Origin: Galerina marginata | Lineage: Eukaryota; Basidiomycota; Agaricomycetes; Agaricales; Galerinaceae | DNA length: 64,000 nucleotides | NCBI GenBank assembly: GCA_023014335.1 | Contig: JAECYW010000004.1 | Location: 2,356,001-2,420,000, forward strand | Reading direction: 5' to 3' | Shown: one piece after another, positions 1 to 10,307 of the stretch | Layout: each line of letters begins with the position of its first letter | Numbering within the stretch: the stretch's first letter is position 1 | The notes under the pieces: model-generated | The model's database searches: none | Seen by the model: the letters and a program-made list of their open reading frames with translations, nothing else | Told to the model about the DNA's origin: nothing | Program-made: the position numbers and the translations under genes

Positions 1-180
1 GGCGGTTGGCTCGGCAGAGGAATATCCTCACGGGCTGGGGCATTTTGACGATCCGCTACAAATAAGTAAGGGATAAGAGTCCAGGGCACAAAGATTGGCT
101 AACTCACGTCGTGAATTGAGGAAATCGTCTCTCCGACCAAATCTATCCCCAGGGTGGTCTTCGTCGATTCTCGGAGCAGC
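1..180 (-). CDS. Partial unidentified coding fragment
   Basis: On the minus strand a reading frame from about 180 to 109, rich in Asp, Arg and Pro (it reads APRIDEDHPGDRFGRRDDF), ends at a clean GTGAGT donor. It resumes after a TAG acceptor near 56 and runs off the window edge. The composition resembles a disordered, charged protein region. No family is recognised. The intron is inferred from splice signals only, so this is a weak call; a shadow frame is possible. Confidence 0.25.
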
Positions 181-339
181 TGGATAGAATAGGGTTAAAC
201 TTGGGTTTTTTTTGGTTGGAAATCCACGTACGGGCGTTGGGGAGAGACTCCATCTCGTCCGCCCATGATCCTAGAGCTAGAGGTGGAGGTTTGTGAACTT
301 CAACGGAGAAAAAATCTCACTTCTGCTCAGAACGCACTG

Positions 340-747
340 CTATCGCCAAGGAACTCGTTTAAGGAGATTTTCTTGGATTTCTTCGGGGCTGTCAAGACCG
401 ATTAGAAGCAAGCAATATATAATATGATATGAAAACAAACCCATGCTATTAATCTTGGAGATGGAGAAGAACTGCAATAGATAGTGAAATTCAAGTGACG
501 TTTCCACTAGTTTTGTGAAGGTTTGCCTGTGGCGTGGGTCAATTTGGCTATATATGACAACAGCTTCGCCACACACGGCGGGCCAAAGATTTGTCAGCTT
601 TCCCATGAACTTGTAAGCTGGTCTGATTGACAGGCACCAAACAAATGAGCTTCCAATGAAATCTGACAAGAAGCCTTCATATTTGTGCTCCCTGCAAGTT
701 CTAAGCCAAGGTGGAATTTGACAGCAATGACAGGAGCACAGAGCCAA
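340..747 (-). CDS. Hypothetical protein, 135 aa
   Basis: An open frame of 135 codons with an ATG start on the minus strand. It is rich in hydrophobic and aromatic residues and has a Cys cluster near the N-terminus (CSCHCC). No domain, signal peptide or catalytic motif is recognised. Its end lies close to the possible coding fragment at 1-180, but no splice link could be made. It may be a remnant of an older gene or a chance frame. Confidence 0.22.
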   Translation of the reverse strand: MALCSCHCCQIPPWLRTCREHKYEGFLSDFIGSSFVWCLSIRPAYKFMGKLTNLWPAVCGEAVVIYSQIDPRHRQTFTKLVETSLEFHYLLQFFSISKINSMGLFSYHIIYCLLLIGLDSPEEIQENLLKRVPWR

Positions 748-1043
748 GACACAATGGGTGAAGATGATGGCTGAAAAATCAATAGGTTACAAGACTTGTG
801 TTTGTCATCCTAAGAACAAAAGTACAGTCGTGGACAACCAAAGCCCACAAATCAGGTATCTGGGTGAGAACTCAATGAAACGACGAGATTTTTTCAGATT
901 CTTACTCCAAATCTCGAAAGACGTCGAAAAAAGCATCTCCGAAGTTTTTCCCACGAGTATTTAGAAAGTGCCAAATTTTTGGGCCGAAAAATTGGAATAT
1001 ATGGGTAGGAGGAGCCAACTTTCTATGGCCAAAGCGACGGAAA
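748..1043. other. Intergenic stretch
   Basis: About 300 bases between the 340-747 frame and the end of the transposase gene. A short plus-strand frame occurs here, but it has no recognisable content. I see no RNA gene or repeat. Confidence 0.4.
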
Positions 1044-3984
1044 TCAATTAAGAACAGCATCTAAATGCATCATTGCGGTTCTCGAAACACTGCGATGACC
1101 TTTCTGCTTGCGTACAGCCCACTGCGCCGCCTCACCCGTTAACCCCATATGATAGGCTGACATCCACTGCCACAAACGGTTAATGAACCGCCGTATCACC
1201 TCAACGGGACACCCATCAAGAGCCGCCAAAGCAGCATCCTTTGCTTGTTGGAAGGTATTTTTGTCTACCTGTCGGTACTGGTATTTAGCCCATCCCCAAT
1301 ACTATGAAATTTAATGTAGAGATAAGAAAAAATGTTAAGCAGCAAGGAAAATCGTGACTCACCATTTTGATGGGATTGAGTTCACAATGAAATTTGGGCA
1401 GAAAAATGCATTCATGACCAGCTTCCCGAATGACGGTTTCGAGCACAGAAATTTGATTGGCAAAGTCATCCTGCTTACTGAGAATGCGGGCCATGCAGCA
1501 ATCATCATTCTCAAAAGGACAGACTGGGGCGCATTTTGCACGAAGGCAACTGACGTTGAAGCCGCGCTCTTCGAGAGTTTGCTGCAGACCTTTTTGCTCT
1601 CCGGATTCAGTGGTCATTTTTTGAATCCTACCACAGTATTCTGGAAATGGGTTGGATTCCAGGATGATGGTGTCCTTCTGTCGTTGTTGAGCTCCCCCAT
1701 TTGATTTATTCATTTCAAAAGCTTTGAGGGCATCGGGTGCTAATGCAGCATGTGCGGATGACTGGTCATAAATAAACAAGGCCTGGCATCCGGGATGTGC
1801 TTCTTCAAAGACGGGGATTGCCTTCTTGATCACCTGGTCAATGAGCTGCTTTGAATCCCACCATGGATCACCATTTGAACCCGGATGAATAATCTGCCGC
1901 GCTTCCTTGAGGACTTCGCCATTTGGACCTTTCACAACTAAGCGCCCGTTCTCGGGCTCAATATATTCCGAGTCATGGATGAGGCGCCCTCGATCTTTCT
2001 TGGGAATAATTTGCTCCGTTGAGTGTAACCTTCAAATTAATATACAGCTGGTAAGAAATAGTGACTCTGGACTTGATTAAAAATGCTCACCAAACCGAAG
2101 TCGTGTGCTCAAAAGCATGAAAAGATGACTCATCATAGAACTCGGGGATGAGTTTTTTTTCTCCATGTTGAAGAGTAGGTGGAATGCGCTGCAGATCTTC
2201 ACCAACCTGTTCATACTTTGCCATTCGACGTTTGTACTCTGCCATTTTTGGAAGAAAGTCAGTTTGACAATAGGCAACAACATCCACATGTTCATGCCCA
2301 TCAACATAAACTCCCTTCTTGATTTTTGTACACTGCCAACCCAATTTGACAAGCCAACGGCGAGTCGTTCTCTCACAAAGTGGTTTGCTGGGGAAAATGC
2401 TGAGGGATGGAAGGATGATTTCATTGAGACCGTTTTGGAATTTTACCAGCGTAACTTTTCCTTTAGGTTGCTGGAGAAGCCAAGCACGACTGGCGCGGCA
2501 AACCACCTCATTTTTCAAGATAGAGCGAGCATTTTTAGTCCCACCTCGACGTTCCCGCAGAAGTTGCTCGAAGAACTGGTAGTGGCGTGCAAGTGACCGG
2601 ATTCTACGAGCGAAGTGACCTGATGATCCTTCAAGCTTCTAATGGAACTGTCTTGCAATTTCTTGACTTGCTTCAATTCTTCCAAGTCCTCTGAGGCGGA
2701 GCATAGCAAAGTTTTGAAGAATCATGAGCTGATTAACTTGCAATAGCAGAAGGGACTTATATTTTTTTTCTAGATCTTTTTTGATTTGCGCATGGAGGGT
2801 TTTCCAATCCCGTATTTCGGTCGGATTTGGTGCAAGGCATTCGTCAAGCTCTGCCTCCCACTCCTCATCTTCACCGACAAGACCGGGTCCTGAACTGTTC
2901 TCCTGATCTTCGGCATCTGGGTTTACCGCGCCACTGTTTTCAGCCATCTCCAAGTTTCTCTCTGATCTGTCTTTCCAAGGTGCGAGATTTCATCATCAAA
3001 TAATAACCGCGGCAGAGTCATTGATTCTTGTCGGACGCGAACACATTCAGGTGAGCTCTGTGATTGTGACCCCTGGCCCATTTTGTTGTCAAATAACAAA
3101 CGAGGCAGGGAGGCTGATTCAATGCGGATCTGGATATCATTGCGGCTACTGTCACATCGGATATCCATCTTGAAGGGATCATCAGGGATCGGTGATTCAG
3201 GCTCCTTGCTCTCTTCCTTGATTGCAACGTCCTGATAATAATATTTATTTGGGGCGGTCAAAGTCTGTTGATTAGCAACATTTGACAAACCTCAAAGGTA
3301 TCTTCACCGAATCCACTTGAGTCTGTCTCCTCGTTATCTTCAGAGTCATCTTCTGAGTTGTCTGACTTAACAGCTTTGGTGAACCCGAGATTTTCGAGGG
3401 TCTTTTGGCCTTTAAGCAATGACTTATAGCAACATTTGCTCCGTTTTGATTTACTCCCAACATCCAGGCCTTTCTTGTATTCTTTTGGACGGTTTGCAAC
3501 TATCAATCTACATGAGAACATTATTCAGGCAATTAAAGGTCAATCATGCACCCTTTCTCTCTTTCCGCAACTTCTTTCTTGTCTTTTTAGGTACCCAATC
3601 CTCGTCCATTGGATCATCTCCAACATCAATGGCCATCCGCATGAGCGCGACGTACAAGCCCTTGTTCCTGTACTTCCTTGCATTAACACCCGGCCGCTTT
3701 TCCTCTTCCAACTTATCGAGAAAGTCTTTCTCATTTTCGGTATCAATCTCATCTTCTGACTCTTCACTGTTCCATATCGGTTTATTGCTGTCTAATTGCA
3801 CATTTGGAATCCACTCCTCATCGACATCTTTGGCATCGTTATCAATCTGCGGATCAGGCAACACCGTGGGTGCAACATTCACGGCACATGGCATTGGTTC
3901 ATTTGTGTGAGAAGAAGTTGTCGTGCGCTTGGACTGATTACGGAGGCCAGAAATATTGTGCTTGGGTTTCTTTTTCAGAGGCAT
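1044..3984 (-). pseudogene. Multi-exon DDE transposase gene with one nonsense codon
   Basis: Read on the minus strand, acidic and basic N-terminal exons (3984-3546, about 3510-3290) lead to a helical region ending IARQFH near 2642, then RSLARHYQFFEQ and a helix-turn-helix-like stretch RTTRRWLVKLGW. The first catalytic Asp lies in YDESSFHA (about 2105), the second in FIYDQSSAHA (about 1765), and the Glu in FHCELNPI (about 1370). Two late introns are well defined. One runs from GTGAGC near 2086 to an AAG acceptor near 2031 and joins W to LHSTEQ. The other is 1302-1362 and joins NPIKM to YWGWAKYQYR. The arrangement matches a DDE transposase family common in Agaricomycetes; the exact superfamily is uncertain. 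A TAG at 2639-2641 lies inside an otherwise conserved frame, and the junction near 2950 changes frame, so the gene is probably inactive. No terminal inverted repeats were found. Confidence 0.75.
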
Positions 3985-4244
3985 TGTGGGTATGTGGGCA
4001 GGCAGAACTCAGATTCATTATTTTTTTTGCGAGCCCCACACCACTTGATAAAAATCTTTGCAACGTGGTGGACATGCCCCATCGGTTGAAAGGAAGCAAT
4101 TGTGCACTTTTTCAGATTTTTCCTATGTTTATTTGGGATTTTGGCCAAATTTTCAGGGTATATTTCCTTATATGTACATTTCCTCAAGAACGGCTCGATG
4201 AATCGAGCTGAAATTTGACCACAAGCTTTGCCTAACTAATACGC

Positions 4245-5992
4245 TGAAGGGACGGCCCTTGGTCCAGCCCTGAATTTTTCGATTTTACGAGCTCTTCTCT
4301 CTCAAACTTAGATAGAAATGAAGTATATTGGATGTCCCGGACAGTACACACAGAGCATAGACTAAAGGAAACTATTGTACGCGACGGAACACTGTGATAA
4401 AATAATAGTATTCATAACTACGGTACCACAAAACGTACGGTGAATACATTAATGGACGGTGCTACGAACGCGAGCCAACCCGAGCACCCACTACAGATAA
4501 GCGCGGGTCTTTAGCGCTCAATGTGAACCAAAACGATGCAGTGATTGCCTTTATTATCGCATGCCGTCTCGGCACGATCCGAATAAGACGGGAAGCGGGC
4601 CCGAGAAGTCAGAACACGAGTCGCGGATATTCCTGTGCTTACTGAAGAGATTCGCAGAACTCTTGAAAGAACCGAAGAACGGAGATAAGTCCAATTTGAG
4701 CTATGTACGGTACCTCCGACTTCACCGATGGGGCATACCTATATTTAGCAAAGAGTGTAGCGCGTGAACAAGTTAACATGCGGGAGACTTAGAACACCAG
4801 ACAGGAATGCCATGCTGAATGTACCGTACATTGATATACGGTATAAGGAATTAATGGGGAGCTCTACAAACGGGGACGGGAATTAATAAATCCACGGAGA
4901 TATTTCTCCTTTTGGTTGTAGGCACCCGGAGATATTGATGAAACAAGTTAGCCATTGAGCATATGGGCTGTTCCACACGGTACGGTTCTATCAAAGGACG
5001 GTATTATTGCATAAAGGAGTTACGGGACTCAGACCTAACAGGGACGCGTACCAATAATTCCTCTTTTGCACAGTTAAATCCGGTTCACAACTTAGTAAGA
5101 TACCAGTACTCGCATGGGACCGGAGGTTTGTAAAAGGACGGTGCTCCGAAATAACACATGTAAAATTAGTATCGTGTAGTATAAAGTTAGTAGACGTTTG
5201 TAGCGCAATAACAAGCAATTTACCACCCACGAAATTATATTTGGACGGTTCATACGAGCTGCCTAAGTGACTTCGACGTGTTGACTTGTCTTCGAGGAAT
5301 TTTGAATAGTATTTGACTTGAAAGAATTTCACCTTTGTGATCAGAGTGAGAGCATTTTAGATAACGGTTCTAAGACTTGAAACGAAGATCTTGTTCACCG
5401 TCATATTGTTGACTAGAATAAGGCTCCGGTGGCCCTCCGATTTGGCAGCACATTTAAATCGTACTTTGGTAGTACGGTGTTGTCAAAGACCTGGACTGTG
5501 ATAGGGACAATTTCGGTAATTGTAGACTATCCGGGACATTGAAGAGTTTATTTTAGTCGAAAGGTTTCGGTAACCTAAGAGCACTTGCGTTTCGGTAACG
5601 CACCGATTATTGAGCATACGTCGTTAGTCGACATTTTCACTTTGACACAGAGTACTTGGACTCTACACCAAACATATCATTCTATTTCTCAAACCAATAT
5701 ACAACCTTTTCTCCGGGTCGTTGCACTTATATTGTGTACGCGTCCCTTCAGTTCACAAGATTGACGGGAATCATCGGCTTTGATCAGGGTATTGTAAAAT
5801 TACTGTCCCTCCCAGAGACGACTAGTCAAATATTTGATTGGGTGATTACTGCTAGACAATTAAGAGTGTTAGATTTGAATATTGACTGAGACCATTGGGG
5901 ACGTATAGTAGGGATTTTCATTTCATTATTGAAGTGTTTATCTATTGTGGTCTAGCTAGTATTCAGAACTACCCCGCAGCAACCATCTTATC
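4245..5992 (+). repeat. 5' LTR of gypsy copy 1
   Basis: About 1748 bases beginning TGAAGGGACGG and ending CATCTTATC, immediately before a TGG-initiated primer-binding site. The boundaries come from comparison with both LTRs of copy 2; its 3' LTR starts with the same TGAAGG directly after a polypurine tract. ACGG occurs about 20 times on the plus strand but CCGT only about three times, a strong strand bias. Short open frames inside it (for example 4561-4767) are not gene-like. Confidence 0.9.
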
Positions 5993-6010
5993 TGGAGCCC
6001 ACCGCGAGGG
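5993..6010 (+). other. Primer-binding site, gypsy copy 1
   Basis: TGGAGCCCACCGCGAGG follows the LTR end directly. It starts with the TGG expected from pairing with a tRNA 3' CCA end. The same sequence follows the 5' LTR of copy 2. The tRNA species was not identified. Confidence 0.7.
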
Positions 6011-6189
6011 AGGGTTAAATTCCAGATCAAACCTTTGATCTTTCTGTCTATATCGGAAAGCTGAAAAATCACAACCGTACATTTGACGGTTACAGAAAGC
6101 TACTATTTTAAAAGACAGGGGTAACCGTCCTTTTATTAAACATAGCAGACAGAGGAAGAGGTAAAAAGAAGCGGACGGAGCCAGCACCA

Positions 6190-7854
6190 GTGGAGTTTAA
6201 TCAACTGTCTACATCTAGGGAGACGAATAATTCCAGTGGAGCAACCCTTCCTTACCAAGATAAACTTCCGAGCGTTAGTAGATCGAAGCCTAAGGCCAAA
6301 TCTATTAGCAACAATAACCCCACAGAAGCACGTTACAGGGCACGCGTATCGGCCAGTGTTGAAAGTCAGAGACAACGGATTAGCGAAGGACCTGAGGAAT
6401 CACCAAGGGCATCATCTAGTACCGTACCAGTCTTAGCAACAACCGTGGCTACTACCAATCCAGTTACCCCAGACGTACCGAATAATACCAATATTTCTAC
6501 CAATTTACCCGTACAACCTCAGACAATCATGCCTATGCCAATTCCCGGATCGAGGGACGCGCCGAAGTTTGATGATGAGCAACCGTCCGAATTATTACGA
6601 TTCATAAATAGAGTGGAGGACTTGTTTGCTACTCACAATATCACTAGTGAGAAGACAAAAGTTGAAACTCTTGGAAAGTACGCGTCGGCTGTAACAGAGT
6701 CAGAATGGAAAGCGTTCCCGTCCTACGAGCTTGGGAAATGGGCAGACTATAAAAAGGAAATTGTTAGGAGTTATCCAGAAGCAGCAGCTTTGGAGACGGG
6801 ATTGTTAGAAAGATTGGAAAAGATCTTAAAAGCTAAAGGGGGCAGAAATGGGATAAGAGAGAATAATCTAGATGAGCTACTCAGTCTCAAGCGATCATTC
6901 TGTGCAGAAGCAGCAAAGTTGCAAGCAGAACCTAAGCTACTCTCAAATAGGGAGTTAGTAATTAAGTTCTATTCATGCTTACATCCAGACTTCGTCAACA
7001 GAATAGAGAATAGGCTGGATCTCATTCATGACAAGGTAGCGGCGGCCCCAGCAGCAGCGACGGTTAACTACAGAAACGAGGATCGATTCACCTTAAATGA
7101 AGTAATCGAGACCGCGATAGTAATAGCCGAACGTGCGCATGGGTCAACCAGCAGATATAATGTGGAAGAAGGGTCTACTTTCTCTAGAACCTTAGTACGG
7201 GACAAAGGACACGATAGCCAGAATCCAAAATTAGAAGAAGACATGGCATTGTTACAAGATACCGTACGGCTTCAGAGCCAACAGAGTCAGACCATTTCGA
7301 AAACATTAGAACAGCTACTGACTGCTGTTAACACTCTAAAGAACGCACCAGCACCCTTGCCTATGGCGAGTGCACCGTACAATCCGACAGGCTATAACAG
7401 GAATGTTTATGTAGGATGGGACGCGGCCGGAAACATCTGTTTCTATTGCAGAGAAACGGGTCATCGAATCCTTGACTGTCCACATGCAAATAAGCATCTT
7501 GGGCAAGGCTGGATAATGCGTAACGAGCAGAATCAGATAAGGCTACCAACGGGAGATTTCGTACCTCAAGATGGCAATAAGACTATGAGAGAAGTCGTCG
7601 AAGCAAAGAATAAGAGGCAACCTCCAGCAAAAACTGGCCAGTCACAAGCCGGATTTTTCCAAGATGCCGATTATGAGCACGACGTCTACTTCACCCAGAC
7701 TTATGATCAGCTCATAAACGATACAGAGGTAGCTAGACAGTTAGCTACCATGGCACAAAATTACGGACGGGAGACTCTGGATAGAGTAATGAGTCGGAAT
7801 GATTTCTCCAGGTCAGAAGGGGGATACGCTGCCGACCAGTCAAATTTTCAATAA
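6190..7854 (+). CDS. gag: Gag polyprotein, gypsy copy 1
   Basis: A 554-codon frame encoding the structural capsid/nucleocapsid protein. The middle part (about residues 130-320) is a helical capsid-like region with FINRVEDLFATHNI and ELVIKFYSCLHPDFVNRIE. A CCHC zinc knuckle CFYCRETGHRILDC (CX2CX4HX4C) starts at residue 417, typical of RNA-binding Gag. The frame opens at a GTG; the first in-frame ATG is at 6529, codon 114, and no upstream ATG exists back to a stop at 6109-6111. Initiation is therefore non-AUG, downstream or on a spliced leader. Copy 2 shares this property. The frame ends in TAA directly after a slippery heptamer, which indicates frameshift expression of the protease. Confidence 0.85.
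   Translation: MEFNQLSTSRETNNSSGATLPYQDKLPSVSRSKPKAKSISNNNPTEARYRARVSASVESQRQRISEGPEESPRASSSTVPVLATTVATTNPVTPDVPNNTNISTNLPVQPQTIMPMPIPGSRDAPKFDDEQPSELLRFINRVEDLFATHNITSEKTKVETLGKYASAVTESEWKAFPSYELGKWADYKKEIVRSYPEAAALETGLLERLEKILKAKGGRNGIRENNLDELLSLKRSFCAEAAKLQAEPKLLSNRELVIKFYSCLHPDFVNRIENRLDLIHDKVAAAPAAATVNYRNEDRFTLNEVIETAIVIAERAHGSTSRYNVEEGSTFSRTLVRDKGHDSQNPKLEEDMALLQDTVRLQSQQSQTISKTLEQLLTAVNTLKNAPAPLPMASAPYNPTGYNRNVYVGWDAAGNICFYCRETGHRILDCPHANKHLGQGWIMRNEQNQIRLPTGDFVPQDGNKTMREVVEAKNKRQPPAKTGQSQAGFFQDADYEHDVYFTQTYDQLINDTEVARQLATMAQNYGRETLDRVMSRNDFSRSEGGYAADQSNFQ
7842..7848 (+). promoter_or_regulatory. Putative -1 ribosomal frameshift site, gag to protease
   Basis: The heptamer A AAT TTT lies in the gag reading frame (TCA AAT TTT CAA TAA), two codons before the stop. 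A -1 slip moves translation into the frame that continues through the protease region. Sequence and phase are identical in copy 2 at 36110-36116. It fits the X XXY YYZ rule; no downstream pseudoknot was modelled. Confidence 0.6.
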
Positions 7855-10307
7855 GTTCGAGGAAAGGGGCAGCGACTTCCTCTACTAAACCGGTGGATAA
7901 GTCAACTAAAGCGAAGCCCCTGGAGAACCGTAAAAGTGTCAGGTTTATCAAGAAAACAGAAATACCCCAAGAATCAGCTGATGAAGGAGATAGCAAAGAG
8001 ACTGAAGAAGAGCAGGAAGAAGAAGTTGAAGAAGAACCGGTACCAAGAGGACCGCCGGTTTCGTCGCGAAAGAGCAAAGAAAGAGAGCGTACGGTTAAGG
8101 CTAAAACCTTGCCAAAAGCAGTAGTAAAGCCGAGGGAGTTGCCTTATGTAGATGTCCCACCGTTGAAAACCGTGACCCGTACTAGTGAGCCGCGACCGGC
8201 CACGAACGAGGCACCTAAGGACGGTCCAGCATACAAAACTAAGGCACCCGTCGAGGAAAACGCAGAGTCTAGTAAAGTCCTAGATGAAATCATGGACCTT
8301 TCGGTAGCCATACCATTAAAGAACTTGTTGGGCAATGCACCCGGCATCCGGGAGGCATTTAAGAAGAATGTCACTAAGGCCAGAAAACAAGTCTTCATGG
8401 AGGAAATACTAGAGGCCGATGCTAGGACGCGAGAGATAGAGACAGGCTTGACAGTCGATCAATTGCCCGTATCTAACTTCATGTTAGCCGGGATTCTCAA
8501 CGATCAGAACCTTCAGCCCGATTTACGAGTCACATCAGACCTGTACTTGCAATTTGCCCAAACGCATGACGGTGCAGTTCCAAAGGAGGTATACGTCGCA
8601 AGGGATACTTATGCCCTGCGCTCCTTATATCCTAAAATAAATCATATAGGACAAGAAGAATCAATTGTAGATAGCGGCTCACAGATTGTTTCTATGTCTG
8701 AGGCCGTAGCTATTGAGATCGGTTTAACTTGGAACCCAAACGTCACTATTAACATGCAAAGTGCAAATGGCTCGGTTGAAAAGACGCTGGGATTAGCGGA
8801 AAATGTACCATTTTCATTCAGTGGAGTGACGGTGTACTTACAAGTTACAAGTTCTTACGTAGTAAAAGAACTTGTTTTCCGGCCTGCATAGCAGGCAGAA
8901 AACATTCCTAACATGATCGTTCGAAATTCTCCCACTGCTATAGTGACCCTGCATGGTTTCTGTATCTCAGCCATTACTGGGCCAATTTTTATGATCTTGG
9001 TATCAAAAAATTTGTAAAAATCAGGGCTTTCATGTGGCATGTGTATCCAGGGTTGATTAGGTCATGTGACCTGTTCACACAGCCCAAAAAGCGCAAATTT
9101 GTGTGAATTTACACTTAAAACAGATTTCAGTGAGCTAGATATGCTAAAATGTGTTGCCCAGACAAATCTAGAATAATGTACAAATATTTACATATGTTTT
9201 GCAATGATGTCATGGTGTCCAAATCAGGCAAACAGTCAGCTCAACTTGGTGAAAATCCGAAAATTGGTGTTAAACTGACTGGATAACCCATAAAAGGCAC
9301 ACCAAACATTGCAAAACATGACCAAATAACATGAAAATAATGTTTTAGAAGCTTACATAATCAAACTCACAGCAGGACTTTGTGCAATTGCCTTGGATTT
9401 GGTAATGCACCAACTTGGACCAAAATATTCTCAGGGATATGTCATGTGATATGTGTGCACAGACCATCTCTTAGGTAAAAAAAACATTATCAGTATTTTT
9501 ATTTTGTTTTAATGCCTTTAAAATCTCTCAATATAGCTTATTTACTGTGTTTTCAACAATATTCCGCATTTGGTAAGTCACATAAAGATGTGACAATACT
9601 CATGTGACACCATTTTTTAGCCCTGATTTTTCTGATAATTACCCACTTTGTTTCAAGGCAATCTGATAAAAACTAAGCGACGTATAAATTAATCTTGTTG
9701 CAAGTTTCTTATTGTAGTCTAATAATTAATCTTGTTACAAGTTCTTACGTAGTAAAAGAACTTGTTTTCCGGCCTGCATAGCAGGCAGAAAACATTCCTA
9801 ACGCGATCGTTCGAAATTCTCCCACTGCTATAGTGACCCTGCATGGTTTCTGTATCTCAGCCATTACTGGGCCAATTTTTATGATCTTGGTATCAAAAAA
9901 TTCGTAAAAATCAGGGCCAGAATTTAGGCTTGTTAGAACCGCCTCATTTTTCTGCTTTTTTTGAGTATAAGATCATCCTAATTGGTTCAGATTTGAGCGG
10001 ACTATACATTATTTACTTATTTAACATATATTTATGTCATAACACGCACCCACAAAGTAAGAACTTGTTTTTGCCATGCGCAGCAATGGCCTCTGACCAA
10101 GTACACATCATTAAGAACCCACCGTACCGAGTATTATTGGGACGACCGTTAGACGTGTTGACTAGTAGTACGGTACAAAATACCGATGATGGCGACCAGC
10201 GGATCGTGATCTCGGATCCAAATAGTGAACGGAGAGCAGTACTTCCAACGTACCGTCGGGGTGAAAGTCCTGATGTTCTCCAGCGACAAAAAGCTCAATC
10301 TTTTTAG
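7848..10307 (+). pseudogene. pro: Gypsy protease region, split by a Helitron insertion
   Basis: In the -1 frame after gag, a basic/acidic linker (about 7890-8130) is followed by an aspartic-protease-like domain. Its active-site motif is IVDSGSQIVSMSEA at about 8665-8705, followed by the YRVLLGRPLDV segment at 10123-10155. The reading frame is broken between 8844 and 10102 by a 1257-base non-autonomous Helitron. Copy 2 shows the uninterrupted site as TTACAAG joined directly to TACACATC. The frame ends at a TAG at 10305-10307 and the next domain is again in the -1 frame, reached over a run of five T. Confidence 0.82.
8845..10101 (+). mobile_element. Non-autonomous Helitron, compound, in gypsy copy 1
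   Basis: The left end is the near-palindrome ACAAGTTCTT...AAAGAACTTGT. The right end has AAGAACTTGT, then a hairpin (GCCATGCGCAGCAATGGC) and CTCTGACCAAG. A second complete left end occurs at 9735, so the element is a longer unit lacking a right end followed by a short complete unit of 367 bases. Comparison with copy 2 (37108-37120) gives the empty site and shows no target duplication beyond ambiguous T residues. It has no coding capacity; the region 8900-9735 is AT-rich filler. Confidence 0.82.

Noticed and set aside
4561..4767. 68-codon frame in the LTR, also at 31196
   Set aside because: It is not conserved as protein between copies and overlaps LTR regulatory sequence; the 3' LTR copy is split by the Helitron.
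8845..10101. Interpretation of the short repeats as hAT or Tc1 MITEs
   Set aside because: Empty sites in the other gypsy copy show no 2- or 8-base target duplication beyond ambiguous T residues, and the 3' hairpin plus ACCAAG end is Helitron-like.
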